A DNA stretch of 7,120 nt from B8-G4 sp033720735 (GTDB lineage Bacteria; Bacteroidota; Bacteroidia; Chitinophagales; Saprospiraceae), in NCBI GenBank assembly GCA_033720735.1, contig JAWWBX010000228.1, forward strand, positions 1 through 7,120. The letters are read 5' to 3'. The position numbers and the translations under genes are program-made. Numbering within the stretch: the stretch's first letter is position 1; each line of letters begins with the position of its first letter. Positions 1 to 5,829 of the stretch are shown here, piece after piece. The notes below the pieces were generated by a model. It worked only from the letters and a program-made list of their open reading frames with translations, searched no databases and was not told the DNA's origin.

Positions 1-4
1 GCCC

Positions 5-18
5 GCCTGCCGGCAGGC
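5..18. repeat. Perfect 14-bp palindrome upstream of the tRNA
   Basis: GCCTGCC is followed directly by its reverse complement GGCAGGC. The right arm runs on into GCAGGCAGGG (13-22), which recurs exactly at 345-354 on the other side of the tRNA. The inverse word CCTGCCTGC is at 204-212. There is no T-run, so an intrinsic terminator is not indicated for the plus strand. It may be a copy of a small dispersed palindromic repeat, or the end of an upstream feature cut by the window edge. The palindrome itself is certain; its role is unknown. Confidence 0.6.
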
Positions 19-49
19 AGGGATAGTATAACGTTTCCGTCAGAGGAAA

Positions 50-57
50 TAACTTTG
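50..57 (+). promoter_or_regulatory. Putative -7 promoter box of the tRNA gene (TAACTTTG)
   Basis: The sequence matches the Bacteroidetes primary sigma factor -7 consensus TAnnTTTG exactly and ends 7 bases before the mature tRNA 5' end, so transcription would begin at or next to the tRNA. No convincing -33 TTTG box lies at the usual distance. A short hairpin (33-38 with 45-50) is just upstream. A six-base consensus arises by chance about once per 4 kb per strand, so location is the main support. Confidence 0.45.
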
Positions 58-64
58 ACATTTT

Positions 65-136
65 GGCCCTGTAGTATAATGGATAGTATGTAGGTTTCCG
101 GAACCTAAGGTCCAGGTTCGATCCCTGGCGGGGCTA
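65..136 (+). tRNA. tRNA-Arg, anticodon CCG
   Basis: A full cloverleaf folds by eye. The acceptor stem is 65-71 with 129-135 (one G-T end pair and one T-G pair). The D stem is 74-77 with 86-89, with GG in the loop at 81-82. The anticodon stem is 91-95 with 103-107, and its loop is TTCCGGA (96-102). The T stem is 112-116 with 124-128, with loop TTCGATC. Anticodon CCG (98-100) reads the arginine codon CGG. The discriminator base is A136. CCA is not encoded, so it must be added after transcription. The variable loop is short. The gene sits in a patch of palindromic repeats that includes further copies of its own 3' end (261-274 and 353-362). Confidence 0.95.
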
Positions 137-241
137 CTACGAGCGAAGTGAGACGGAGACGCGATCAAAGATCGAGGTTCATCCCGACACTTTCGGCGCG
201 AATCCTGCCTGCCTGTTGTAAAGAATGCATGCGGGCCGTTG

Positions 242-266
242 CTCGCCGAAACATCGTGAAGGCGAG
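242..266. repeat. Hairpin repeat, copy 1 (CTCGCC / GGCGAG)
   Basis: A 6-bp stem (242-247 with 261-266) closes a 13-base loop that starts GAAAC. It is related to the hairpin at 329-358, which has the same GAAAC loop start. Their stems differ by one base pair, T243-A265 here and C330-G357 there, and pairing is kept in both. The right arm belongs to the tRNA-3'-end-like word at 261-274. Confidence 0.5.
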
Positions 267-274
267 GCTACTAC
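261..274 (+). repeat. Near-copy of the tRNA-Arg 3' end
   Basis: GGCGAGGCTACTAC matches 13 of 14 bases of 127-140, which is the last ten bases of the tRNA plus four bases of downstream flank. The match continues past the mature 3' end, so the copied unit included flanking DNA. It might be a remnant of a lost tandem tRNA copy, an attachment-site duplication, or part of a dispersed repeat. Confidence 0.5.
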
Positions 275-295
275 CTCCCCATGGTGAGAAGCCTG

Positions 296-316
296 CCCCG
301 CCCGATAACGGCGGGG
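296..316. repeat. Strong GC hairpin (CCCCGCC / GGCGGGG)
   Basis: A 7-bp perfect GC stem (296-302 with 310-316) encloses a 7-base loop, CGATAAC. The left side (GCCCCGCCC, 295-303) can pair instead with GGGCGGGGC at 352-360, so two alternative folds exist. There is no T-run on either side. A terminator or repeat element is possible, but function is unproven. Confidence 0.55.
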
Positions 317-328
317 ATCTCTGCTTTG

Positions 329-358
329 CCCGCCGAAACGCAGTGCAGGCAGGGCGGG
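329..358. repeat. Hairpin repeat, copy 2 (CCCGCC / GGCGGG)
   Basis: A 6-bp stem (329-334 with 353-358) closes an 18-base loop starting GAAACGCAGTG. The left arm and loop start (CCCGCCGAAAC) match copy 1 at 242-252 in 10 of 11 bases, and the loop is 5 bases longer. A competing local hairpin is possible (321-327 with 336-343, one bulge). Confidence 0.5.
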
Positions 359-362
359 GCTA
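353..362 (+). repeat. Exact 10-base copy of the tRNA-Arg 3' end
   Basis: GGCGGGGCTA is identical to 127-136, the last T-stem bases, the 3' acceptor strand and the discriminator base. Here the match stops at the mature tRNA end, whereas the copy at 261-274 continues past it. A short copy of a tRNA 3' end downstream of the gene is what a tRNA-directed integrase can leave, but no integrase or phage gene is visible. Confidence 0.45.
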
Positions 363-412
363 GCTCTCGTGTACAGCGATCCATCTCTACACACGGATGA
401 TGCACGGCTGCC

Positions 413-814
413 TTACTCAAAGAACCCGTGCGAATAGATACGTTCGAAAAACTCTTCAAGATCTTCTCCCAACTTGATAATTGAGGACTCCTCGAACAAA
501 AAAGAGATCAGGATGTACGCGTTGCTTCCTTCTCTTGAGTCGATGGCCAATGCTTCGCCTGACCCATTACTACCAATCAAATAAATACCTGGAACGTGCT
601 CGTGCGCAGCATACTTTTCGTTGATCTGATTTAACTCCTCGGCTTTGAAAAGCTCAATATACTCTCCTCCAATAAAGCCGTTGCCGCCATTCAAGGTCCT
701 CAGGAAGTCAAGGTATTCCTGGGGAACCCGTTTGCTTGGTTTTGCCTCTGCCAAATCCTCCGGTGTAATCCCAGGATTCCCGTTGAACTCTTTGAAGAAT
801 TTCTTTCTGTCCAT
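413..814 (-). CDS. SUKH (SMI1/KNR4-like) domain protein
   Basis: A 133-residue acidic protein, about the length of a single SUKH domain. The family features visible are a Pro-rich lead-in with a helix (residues about 26-41, KPSKRVPQEYLDFL), the turn LNGGNGFIGGEYIELF (about 41-56), then EELNQINEKY, and the core IYLIGSNGSGEALAID. The frame stays open upstream to a TTG at 896-898. I chose the ATG at 812-814 because the extra 28 residues do not look like SUKH sequence. No signal peptide or membrane segment is seen. In bacteria SUKH proteins are often immunity proteins to secreted polymorphic or contact-dependent toxins, but others stand alone with no known role. No toxin gene is next to it, so immunity is only a possibility. 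It faces the tRNA convergently and points away from ppk1. No clear Shine-Dalgarno sequence is visible. Confidence 0.82.
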   Translation of the reverse strand: MDRKKFFKEFNGNPGITPEDLAEAKPSKRVPQEYLDFLRTLNGGNGFIGGEYIELFKAEELNQINEKYAAHEHVPGIYLIGSNGSGEALAIDSREGSNAYILISFLFEESSIIKLGEDLEEFFERIYSHGFFE

Positions 815-1341
815 TGACGTGCTGCGTTCTTTGGTGTGCAGACTCTTTATCCCTGTACATGCCTCACTCGACCCGTGCCGCGTTCGAAGGTATTTCAACG
901 GATAATTTGCGATGTTACGTCATACTCCTTGCTAATGCAAGGCAATGGAGAACTACAGTGACTCTTACGTCGCGGTTTCATTCGCCTGTCGTTCGGAGTG
1001 TTGTCAAAATATCGCTCGAGTGTGTCCATCCGCAAACAGGCCATACTGGACTACTGGTCCCCTTTAGCTCACAAGAAGTTCCTTACCGAAGCCTTGCTTG
1101 AAGATCCTGATCAATGTCCTGAGCTGTACACGGGACCGCTTTTCTCTATGCGAGAGATAGAGCTTCGTTGTGCTGTATTCTGCGCATGCCCCTGCCCGAA
1201 TGAGGACGGTGACTGCTCACTCTGGCTGTTGCGGAAGCAGGAATGCTCCTGCGGGGGGATTCACATCGTAAGTGGCACTTGTCCCCTGCTCATTTTACTG
1301 TACGTCTACCCGCTTTCCTTCCTCCTCTGTACTTTTACCCC
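815..1341. other. Long intergenic stretch with no supported gene
   Basis: These 527 bases separate the divergent SUKH and ppk1 genes and must hold both promoters. I found no exact TAnnTTTG box placed convincingly for either gene. A plus-strand frame is open from a GTG at 998 into ppk1. It encodes a Cys-rich stretch (around 1170-1260) that I recognise in no family, and it has no good start signal. The frame of ppk1 itself is open upstream to an ATG at 1243, but those 33 residues do not resemble any PPK1 N-terminus. I see no tRNA, riboswitch or clear terminator. Confidence 0.55.
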
Positions 1342-3480
1342 ATGGCAGAACCTGAAGTACAACAGGAACAGGAGGTGCTGCTCCCCTATGTCGAGCGCGA
1401 TATCAGCTGGCTGGGCTTCAACTACCGTGTGCTGCAGGAGGCGAAAGACAAGTCGGTCCCGCTGCTCGAACGACTCAAGTTCCTCGCAATCTACTCTTCC
1501 AACCTCGACGAGTTCTTTCGGGTCCGTGCAGCACATCACCGCAACCTGATCCGGCTCGGCAAGAAGACGCGGAAGCAGTTGCGCGAGCACCCGAAGCAAG
1601 TCCTCAAGGGCATCCAGAAGATCGTCAACGAGCATCAGGAAGAGTTCAACCGGATCTTCCTCAACGAGATCGTCCCTGAACTGGCTGACAACGGGATCAT
1701 TCTCAAGTCACGCCGTGCCCTGAGCCCGGAGCAAGCCACTTTCGTCGAGCAGTATTTCCAGGACAACATGCTGCCCTATGTACAACCTGTATTGCTGGTA
1801 CAGGATATGATCCGGCCCTTTCTCAACAACGCAGCGATCTACCTGTGTCTCGACATGCGCGAAAAAGCGAATCCGGAGGAGACAGCCTACGCCATGGTCC
1901 AGGTACCTTCCGACTACCTGCCGCGGTTTGTCGTGCTCCCCTCGATCCAGGATGTGCACGAGATCATCATGCTCGACGACATTGTGCGCCACAACATCAC
2001 CTGGTTGTTTCCAGGTTACGAGATCCTCAATTCCTACAGTGTCAAGTTGACCCGCGATGCGGAGCTGTACATCGACGATGAGTACTCGGGTGACCTTCTG
2101 GCCAAGATCAAGGCCGGCCTGAAGAAGCGTAACGTGGGACCGGCATCGCGCCTGGTGTACGATGGTTCGATGCCCGCAGAGATGCTGTCCTTCCTGGGGG
2201 AAATCCTGGAGGTGGAATCCATCGACCTGCTTCCGGAAGGCCGCTACCACAACAATTTCGACTTCTTCAAGTTCCCGAACTTCGGAAAGACCCACCTGCA
2301 GAATACGCCGATGCCGCCCTTGCCCTATCACCCGCTCGAGGATGCCGACAACCTGTTTACCGAGATCAGGGAGCGCGACCACCTGATCATGGTGCCATTT
2401 CACAGCTATGAATCCGTGATCCAGTTCTTCGAGCGGGCGGCGGCCGATCCGACGGTGACCCATATCAAGATCGTCCAGTACCGGGTCGCTTCGGAAAGCC
2501 GCATCATGGAGGCGCTGATGCGGGCAGTCAAGGCGGGAAAGCAGGTCTCCGCATTCATTGAGGTAAAGGCCCGCTTCGACGAAGAGGCCAACCTGCGTTG
2601 GGGTGAGCGGCTGGAGCAGGCAGGTGTGATCGTCAAGTACAGCTTCCCCGGACTGAAAGTGCACTCCAAGCTGGCCCTCGTGCGCCGTGTGGAAAGCGAC
2701 GGACCGCGCATTTACTCTTACTTCAGCACTGGCAATTTCCACGAGGGTACAGCCAAGGTGTACTCGGACTTCGGCATGTTTACCGCGGACCCTCGGCTGA
2801 CTTCAGAGTCAGCGCGGATTTTCGCGTTTTTGGAGACTGTACGGGTACCAGAGCAGGAATTTGAGCACCTGCTGGTCGGGCAATTCAACATGCGGCAGAA
2901 ACTTGAAGCATGCATTGATTTCGAGATCGCCCAGGCGAAAAAGGGCAAACCTGCCAGGATCTTCCTTAAACTCAACAGCCTCGAAGACGACGACATGATC
3001 GAGAAACTCTACGAGGCCAGCCAGGCAGGTGTGGAGATCCGGCTGATCGTGCGGGGCATCTGCTGCCTGGTCCCCGGCAAGAAAGGGTTTTCCGAAAACA
3101 TTCAGGCCATCAGTATCGTCGACCGCTACCTCGAGCACGCGCGCGTGTTCATTTTCCATCACAAGGGAGAAGAACTGATCTATCTGTCTTCGGCCGACTG
3201 GATGCGACGCAATCTGAGCTTCCGCATCGAAACGGTGGTGCCTGTCTACGATGCAGAACTGCGCAAACAGATCAAGGACATCATGCACATCCAGTGGAGT
3301 GATAATGTGAAAGCGCGCTACCTGCAGGACGGGCTCTACAACACCTACCGCCAGAATCATCAGGACCTGGCGATCCAGTCACAGGAAGAGACCTACTATT
3401 ACTTCAAACGCAAGAACGAGGAATACCTCCTGCAGGAGGAGCTCGACCACGACGACCCGGAAGGCGAAATGCTGGATTAG
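1342..3480 (+). CDS. ppk1: Polyphosphate kinase 1 (PPK1)
   Basis: PPK1 reversibly moves the gamma-phosphate of ATP onto a growing inorganic polyphosphate chain through a phosphohistidine. The 712 residues fit the family (about 690-720). The N-terminal domain carries the hallmark RDISWLGFNYRVLQEA (about 19-34) and SSNLDEFFRVRA (52-63); Asn54 corresponds to an ATP-contacting Asn in the E. coli enzyme. Two phospholipase-D-like domains follow. GLKVHSKL places the phospho-acceptor at His441 (E. coli His435). Tyr474 in AKVYSDFG, Arg571 in VRGICCLVPG and His599 in YLEHARVFIF match E. coli Tyr468, Arg564 and His592. YLSSADWMRRNL is also intact, so the enzyme should be active. The ATG at 1342 is preferred over the upstream in-frame ATG at 1243 because the family motif begins about 15 residues in. 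It ends 27 bases before purB and is probably cotranscribed with it. Confidence 0.97.
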   Translation: MAEPEVQQEQEVLLPYVERDISWLGFNYRVLQEAKDKSVPLLERLKFLAIYSSNLDEFFRVRAAHHRNLIRLGKKTRKQLREHPKQVLKGIQKIVNEHQEEFNRIFLNEIVPELADNGIILKSRRALSPEQATFVEQYFQDNMLPYVQPVLLVQDMIRPFLNNAAIYLCLDMREKANPEETAYAMVQVPSDYLPRFVVLPSIQDVHEIIMLDDIVRHNITWLFPGYEILNSYSVKLTRDAELYIDDEYSGDLLAKIKAGLKKRNVGPASRLVYDGSMPAEMLSFLGEILEVESIDLLPEGRYHNNFDFFKFPNFGKTHLQNTPMPPLPYHPLEDADNLFTEIRERDHLIMVPFHSYESVIQFFERAAADPTVTHIKIVQYRVASESRIMEALMRAVKAGKQVSAFIEVKARFDEEANLRWGERLEQAGVIVKYSFPGLKVHSKLALVRRVESDGPRIYSYFSTGNFHEGTAKVYSDFGMFTADPRLTSESARIFAFLETVRVPEQEFEHLLVGQFNMRQKLEACIDFEIAQAKKGKPARIFLKLNSLEDDDMIEKLYEASQAGVEIRLIVRGICCLVPGKKGFSENIQAISIVDRYLEHARVFIFHHKGEELIYLSSADWMRRNLSFRIETVVPVYDAELRKQIKDIMHIQWSDNVKARYLQDGLYNTYRQNHQDLAIQSQEETYYYFKRKNEEYLLQEELDHDDPEGEMLD

Positions 3481-3482
3481 CG

Positions 3483-3490
3483 TATTTTTG
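3483..3490 (+). promoter_or_regulatory. Putative internal -7 promoter box ahead of purB (TATTTTTG)
   Basis: An exact TAnnTTTG match lies in the 27-base gap between ppk1 and purB and ends 17 bases before the purB ATG. A start about 5-8 bases downstream would leave a leader of roughly ten bases. No good -33 TTTG is seen in the end of ppk1. It could give purB its own transcription beside read-through from ppk1. Confidence 0.35.
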
Positions 3491-3507
3491 CTGTTCACCG
3501 CACCGCC

Positions 3508-4839
3508 ATGCTGCAAGCCATTTCTCCAGTTGACGGCCGCTATGCCGGCAAGACGAAGGCGCTGATTCCCTACTTCTCGGAGTTTGCCCTCATCCGGGCA
3601 CGTGTGCGCATCGAGATCGAATACCTGATCGCCCTGGCCGACCTCAACCTCGATCAGCTTGCACCGTTCGATCAGGCTACCAAGGCCCGCTTGCTCGCCA
3701 TTCACCGCGACTTCTCCGAGGCTGACGCCCGGGTGGTGAAGGATATTGAGGCGACTACCAATCACGACGTCAAGGCCGTGGAGTACTTCCTGAAGGACCG
3801 GATGGAGGCAATCGGACTGGGTGCGCAGAAGGAGTGGGTGCACTTCGCGCTGACCTCGCAGGATGTCAATAATACCGCGACACCGTTGCTTTTGCAGGAT
3901 GCGATGCAATCGGTGATCCTGCCAGCGGCTATCAGGGTCAATGCCATGCTGATGGAACTTGCCCGGTCCTGGCACGGGGTTCCCATGCTTGCACACACGC
4001 ACGGACAGCCCGCCTCCCCGACCACGGTGGGTAAAGAGTTGCGGGTTTTCATCGAACGGATCGACGCCCAACTCTCGACGCTGGGCAGCCAATCCTACTA
4101 CGGCAAGTTTGGCGGGGCCACCGGCAATTTCAATGCACACAAGGTCGCCTACCCGCAAATTGACTGGCGGGCCTTCGGCGATCGCCTGATGAATGCATTG
4201 CGCCTGGAGCGCATCCAGACCACAACACAAATTGATCATTATGATCATCTGGCCGAGGTCATGCACGCCATGATCCGGCTTTCAACCATCCTGGTTGATC
4301 TCTGCCGTGACATCTGGAGCTACATTTCGATGGATTATTTCCGGCAAAACATCGTGGCGGGCGAAGTAGGCTCGTCAACCATGCCTCATAAGGTCAATCC
4401 CATCGACTTCGAGAACGCAGAAGGCAACCTCGGGGTCGCCATTGCCCTGTTCAATCACCTGGCAATCAAATTGCCGGTATCGCGATTGCAAAGAGACTTG
4501 ACCGACAGCACCGTTTTGCGCAACCTCGGCGTGCCTTTCGCACACTTCCTCATCGCGGCGGGGTCGATCGACAAAGGACTTCGAAAACTGGAACTGAACC
4601 GTGCGCGGCTTGACGCGGACCTGGAACGCAATTGGATCGTGACTGCCGAGGCGATCCAGACCATCCTCAGGCGGGAGGGCGTACCGCAACCGTACGAGTT
4701 GCTCAAGCAACTGACACGGGGCAAAGGCAATGTGGACCAGAAGGCCATGTTCGCCTTTATCGAGGGGCTTGATATTTCCGAGGACGTCAAGCGCGAATTG
4801 AAGGAAATCACACCATTCAACTATGTCGGTTACGCTTAG
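3508..4839 (+). CDS. purB: Adenylosuccinate lyase
   Basis: PurB removes fumarate from SAICAR (giving AICAR) and from adenylosuccinate (giving AMP), two steps of purine synthesis. The 443 residues belong to the E. coli-type subfamily (456 in E. coli) of the fumarase/aspartase superfamily. The N-terminus AISPVDGRYAGKTKAL is typical. The three active-site regions are intact: TTNHDVKAVEYFLKD with His86, LTSQDVNNTATPLLLQD (Thr116, Ser117), and HTHGQPASPTTVGKE with His165, matching the E. coli general acid His171. The signature loop GSSTMPHKVNPIDFENAEGN (288-307) carries the catalytic Ser289 or Ser290, Lys295 and Asn297. The C-terminus stops at TPFNYVGYA, about ten residues shorter than E. coli, which is ordinary variation. 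The ATG at 3508 is directly ahead of the conserved start. The enzyme is a cytosolic homotetramer in known members. Confidence 0.97.
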   Translation: MLQAISPVDGRYAGKTKALIPYFSEFALIRARVRIEIEYLIALADLNLDQLAPFDQATKARLLAIHRDFSEADARVVKDIEATTNHDVKAVEYFLKDRMEAIGLGAQKEWVHFALTSQDVNNTATPLLLQDAMQSVILPAAIRVNAMLMELARSWHGVPMLAHTHGQPASPTTVGKELRVFIERIDAQLSTLGSQSYYGKFGGATGNFNAHKVAYPQIDWRAFGDRLMNALRLERIQTTTQIDHYDHLAEVMHAMIRLSTILVDLCRDIWSYISMDYFRQNIVAGEVGSSTMPHKVNPIDFENAEGNLGVAIALFNHLAIKLPVSRLQRDLTDSTVLRNLGVPFAHFLIAAGSIDKGLRKLELNRARLDADLERNWIVTAEAIQTILRREGVPQPYELLKQLTRGKGNVDQKAMFAFIEGLDISEDVKRELKEITPFNYVGYA

Positions 4840-4899
4840 CACGGTGGATTGCGTAACTTCAGATGCGATTCTCATTTCACAATCAACAAAACAAAGATC

Positions 4900-5829
4900 A
4901 TGATCCTGGATTTTTTCAAACGGCTCTTTGGGAATGCCAAGGAAACCGGAGCCAAAGCAGCTGACAAAGCGGATGATGTGGCCGATAATGTGGCAGACAA
5001 AGCCAAGGACGTTTTTGACGATGTCAAGGAGTTTGCGGGCAAAGCCGTAGACAAGGCCGAAGACATTGCTGAAGCTGTGGCCGACAAGGCCGAGGATGTC
5101 TTCGATGATGCCAAGGAATTTGCGGGCAAGGCAGCTGACAAGATCGAGGACGTGGCCGAAGATGCCGTCGATGCCGGCAAGAAAGCGGGCAAATCCGTAG
5201 CCGGCGCTGCCGAGCGCCTGTTTGATCGGCAAAAGGACAAAGCCGAAGAGGTGGCATCCGAGGTTGCGGACCAGGCCGGCGAGGCGACTGATACCGCCTC
5301 TGAAGCTGTCGCAGATGCCGCAGCGTCGGTATCAGAACAGGCAGAGGAAAAAGCGGAGCAGGCGATGGAGAAAGCACAAGATACCGTCGAGGAAACCGCT
5401 GATGCCGCCTCAACGGAAGCCGGGAAAGCAGTCGAATCCACGAAAGAATCTGTCACAGACGCCACAGCATCTGTTGCGGAACGCGTGGAGGAAGAGGCAC
5501 AGAACGCCATGACAACTGCCCGCGAGACGATCGAAGAAACGGCCGATGCAGCAACTGCCACAGCTAAAGAAGCGGTAGACCACGGCGTTGAAACGGTAGA
5601 ATCCAAAACGGAAGAGGTCGTTGAACGGTCAGAAGCAGCAATTGACCAGGCACGTGAAGAGGCACGCGAAACGGCTGAGGCCGGCGCCGATTCACTGGCG
5701 TCCGCCGCCGAAGAGACTGCTGAAGATGCTGAAGACGTCGGCAGGGCGGTGGTCGCTGATGCTGCCCATACTGTGAGCGCAGCAAGTCAGGATGTGCACG
5801 CAGCAGTGACGTCCGAAGAAGAAGAGTAA
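4900..5829 (+). CDS. Ala/Glu/Asp/Lys-rich helical repeat protein (LEA- or apolipoprotein-like), function unknown
   Basis: A 309-residue protein that should be almost wholly alpha-helical. By eye it has no Pro, Cys, Trp or Tyr, and it ends in four Glu. It starts with a short amphipathic stretch (MILDFFKRLFGN) that could bind a membrane or a granule surface. It is not a cleavable signal peptide, and there is no true membrane span. Two 29-residue repeats (31-59 and 60-88) share 23 positions. Two 48-residue repeats (139-186 and 187-234) share 25. The first part is mixed charge (Lys/Asp); the rest is strongly acidic. Such patterns occur in group 3 LEA proteins, YtxH-like and phasin-like proteins, and compositional similarity alone cannot separate these. 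The ATG at 4900 is chosen over the in-frame TTG at 4849 because the extra 17 residues break the pattern. An A-rich stretch (AACAAAACAAAG) precedes it. It lies 60 bases after purB and ends flush against purM. Confidence 0.82.
   Translation: MILDFFKRLFGNAKETGAKAADKADDVADNVADKAKDVFDDVKEFAGKAVDKAEDIAEAVADKAEDVFDDAKEFAGKAADKIEDVAEDAVDAGKKAGKSVAGAAERLFDRQKDKAEEVASEVADQAGEATDTASEAVADAAASVSEQAEEKAEQAMEKAQDTVEETADAASTEAGKAVESTKESVTDATASVAERVEEEAQNAMTTARETIEETADAATATAKEAVDHGVETVESKTEEVVERSEAAIDQAREEARETAEAGADSLASAAEETAEDAEDVGRAVVADAAHTVSAASQDVHAAVTSEEEE
4990..5163 (+). repeat. Two tandem 87-bp coding repeats
   Basis: Units 4990-5076 and 5077-5163 each encode 29 residues built on the pattern VADKAxDVFDDxKEFAGKA. 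They match at 67 of 87 bases and 23 of 29 residues. Many of the differences are silent third-base changes, which suggests an old duplication kept under selection on the protein. Confidence 0.75.
5314..5601 (+). repeat. Two tandem 144-bp coding repeats, diverged
   Basis: Units 5314-5457 and 5458-5601 each encode 48 residues aligning without gaps (25 of 48 identical). The best-kept part is EETADAA, preceded by an AM pair (QAMEKA / NAMTTA). The period differs from the 29-residue period earlier in the gene, so the gene grew by at least two separate duplications. Confidence 0.65.

Larger units (their letters stand above)
137..412. other. Palindrome- and repeat-rich non-coding patch between the tRNA and the SUKH gene
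   Basis: No open frame here resembles a protein. The stretch is dense in small inverted repeats: CGATC/GATCG (162-166 with 170-174), TTTCGGCG (191-198) against CGCCGAAA (244-251 and again 331-338), CCTGCCTGC (204-212) against GCAGGCAGG (345-353), and the hairpins listed separately. A T-arm-like word, AGGTTCATCCC (175-185), differs from the tRNA's own AGGTTCGATCCC (114-125) by one deleted base. Transcription from the tRNA and from the SUKH gene converges here, so the hairpins could end both transcripts, although none has a T-tail. It could also be a repeat array or a scar left by mobile DNA at the tRNA. Confidence 0.6.

Noticed and set aside
296..316. Intrinsic terminator
   Set aside because: The stem is strong, but no T-run follows on either strand, so it is kept only as a hairpin repeat.
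148..363. Plus and minus open frames of about 70 residues in the tRNA-adjacent patch
   Set aside because: They run through hairpins and repeat copies, show no protein-like pattern and have no start signal.
1..412. CRISPR array
   Set aside because: The repeats are short, unevenly spaced, in mixed orientation and diverged, and no cas gene is present.
137..412. Integrated mobile element at the tRNA
   Set aside because: The copies of the tRNA end are suggestive, but no integrase, transposase or phage gene lies between them and they are under 250 bases apart. Kept as a question, not called as an element.
1243..1341. Upstream in-frame extension of PPK1 (33 residues)
   Set aside because: Not PPK-like, whereas the ATG at 1342 puts the conserved motif at the usual distance.
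1708..2742. Long minus-strand open frame (344 residues) inside ppk1
   Set aside because: It lies wholly antisense to a well-supported enzyme, resembles no family, and follows from GC-rich codon use on the other strand.
3379..4266. Minus-strand open frame (295 residues) across the ppk1-purB junction
   Set aside because: Antisense to two conserved genes, with no recognisable domain.
4375..5232. Minus-strand open frame (285 residues) over the end of purB and the repeat protein
   Set aside because: Its apparent repeats mirror the plus-strand coding repeats; no independent support.
4872..5606. Ser/Ala-rich minus-strand frame (244 residues) opposite the repeat protein
   Set aside because: The reverse complement of GCN/GAN codons gives Ser/Ala runs automatically. 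The plus frame has the helical repeats and the better start.
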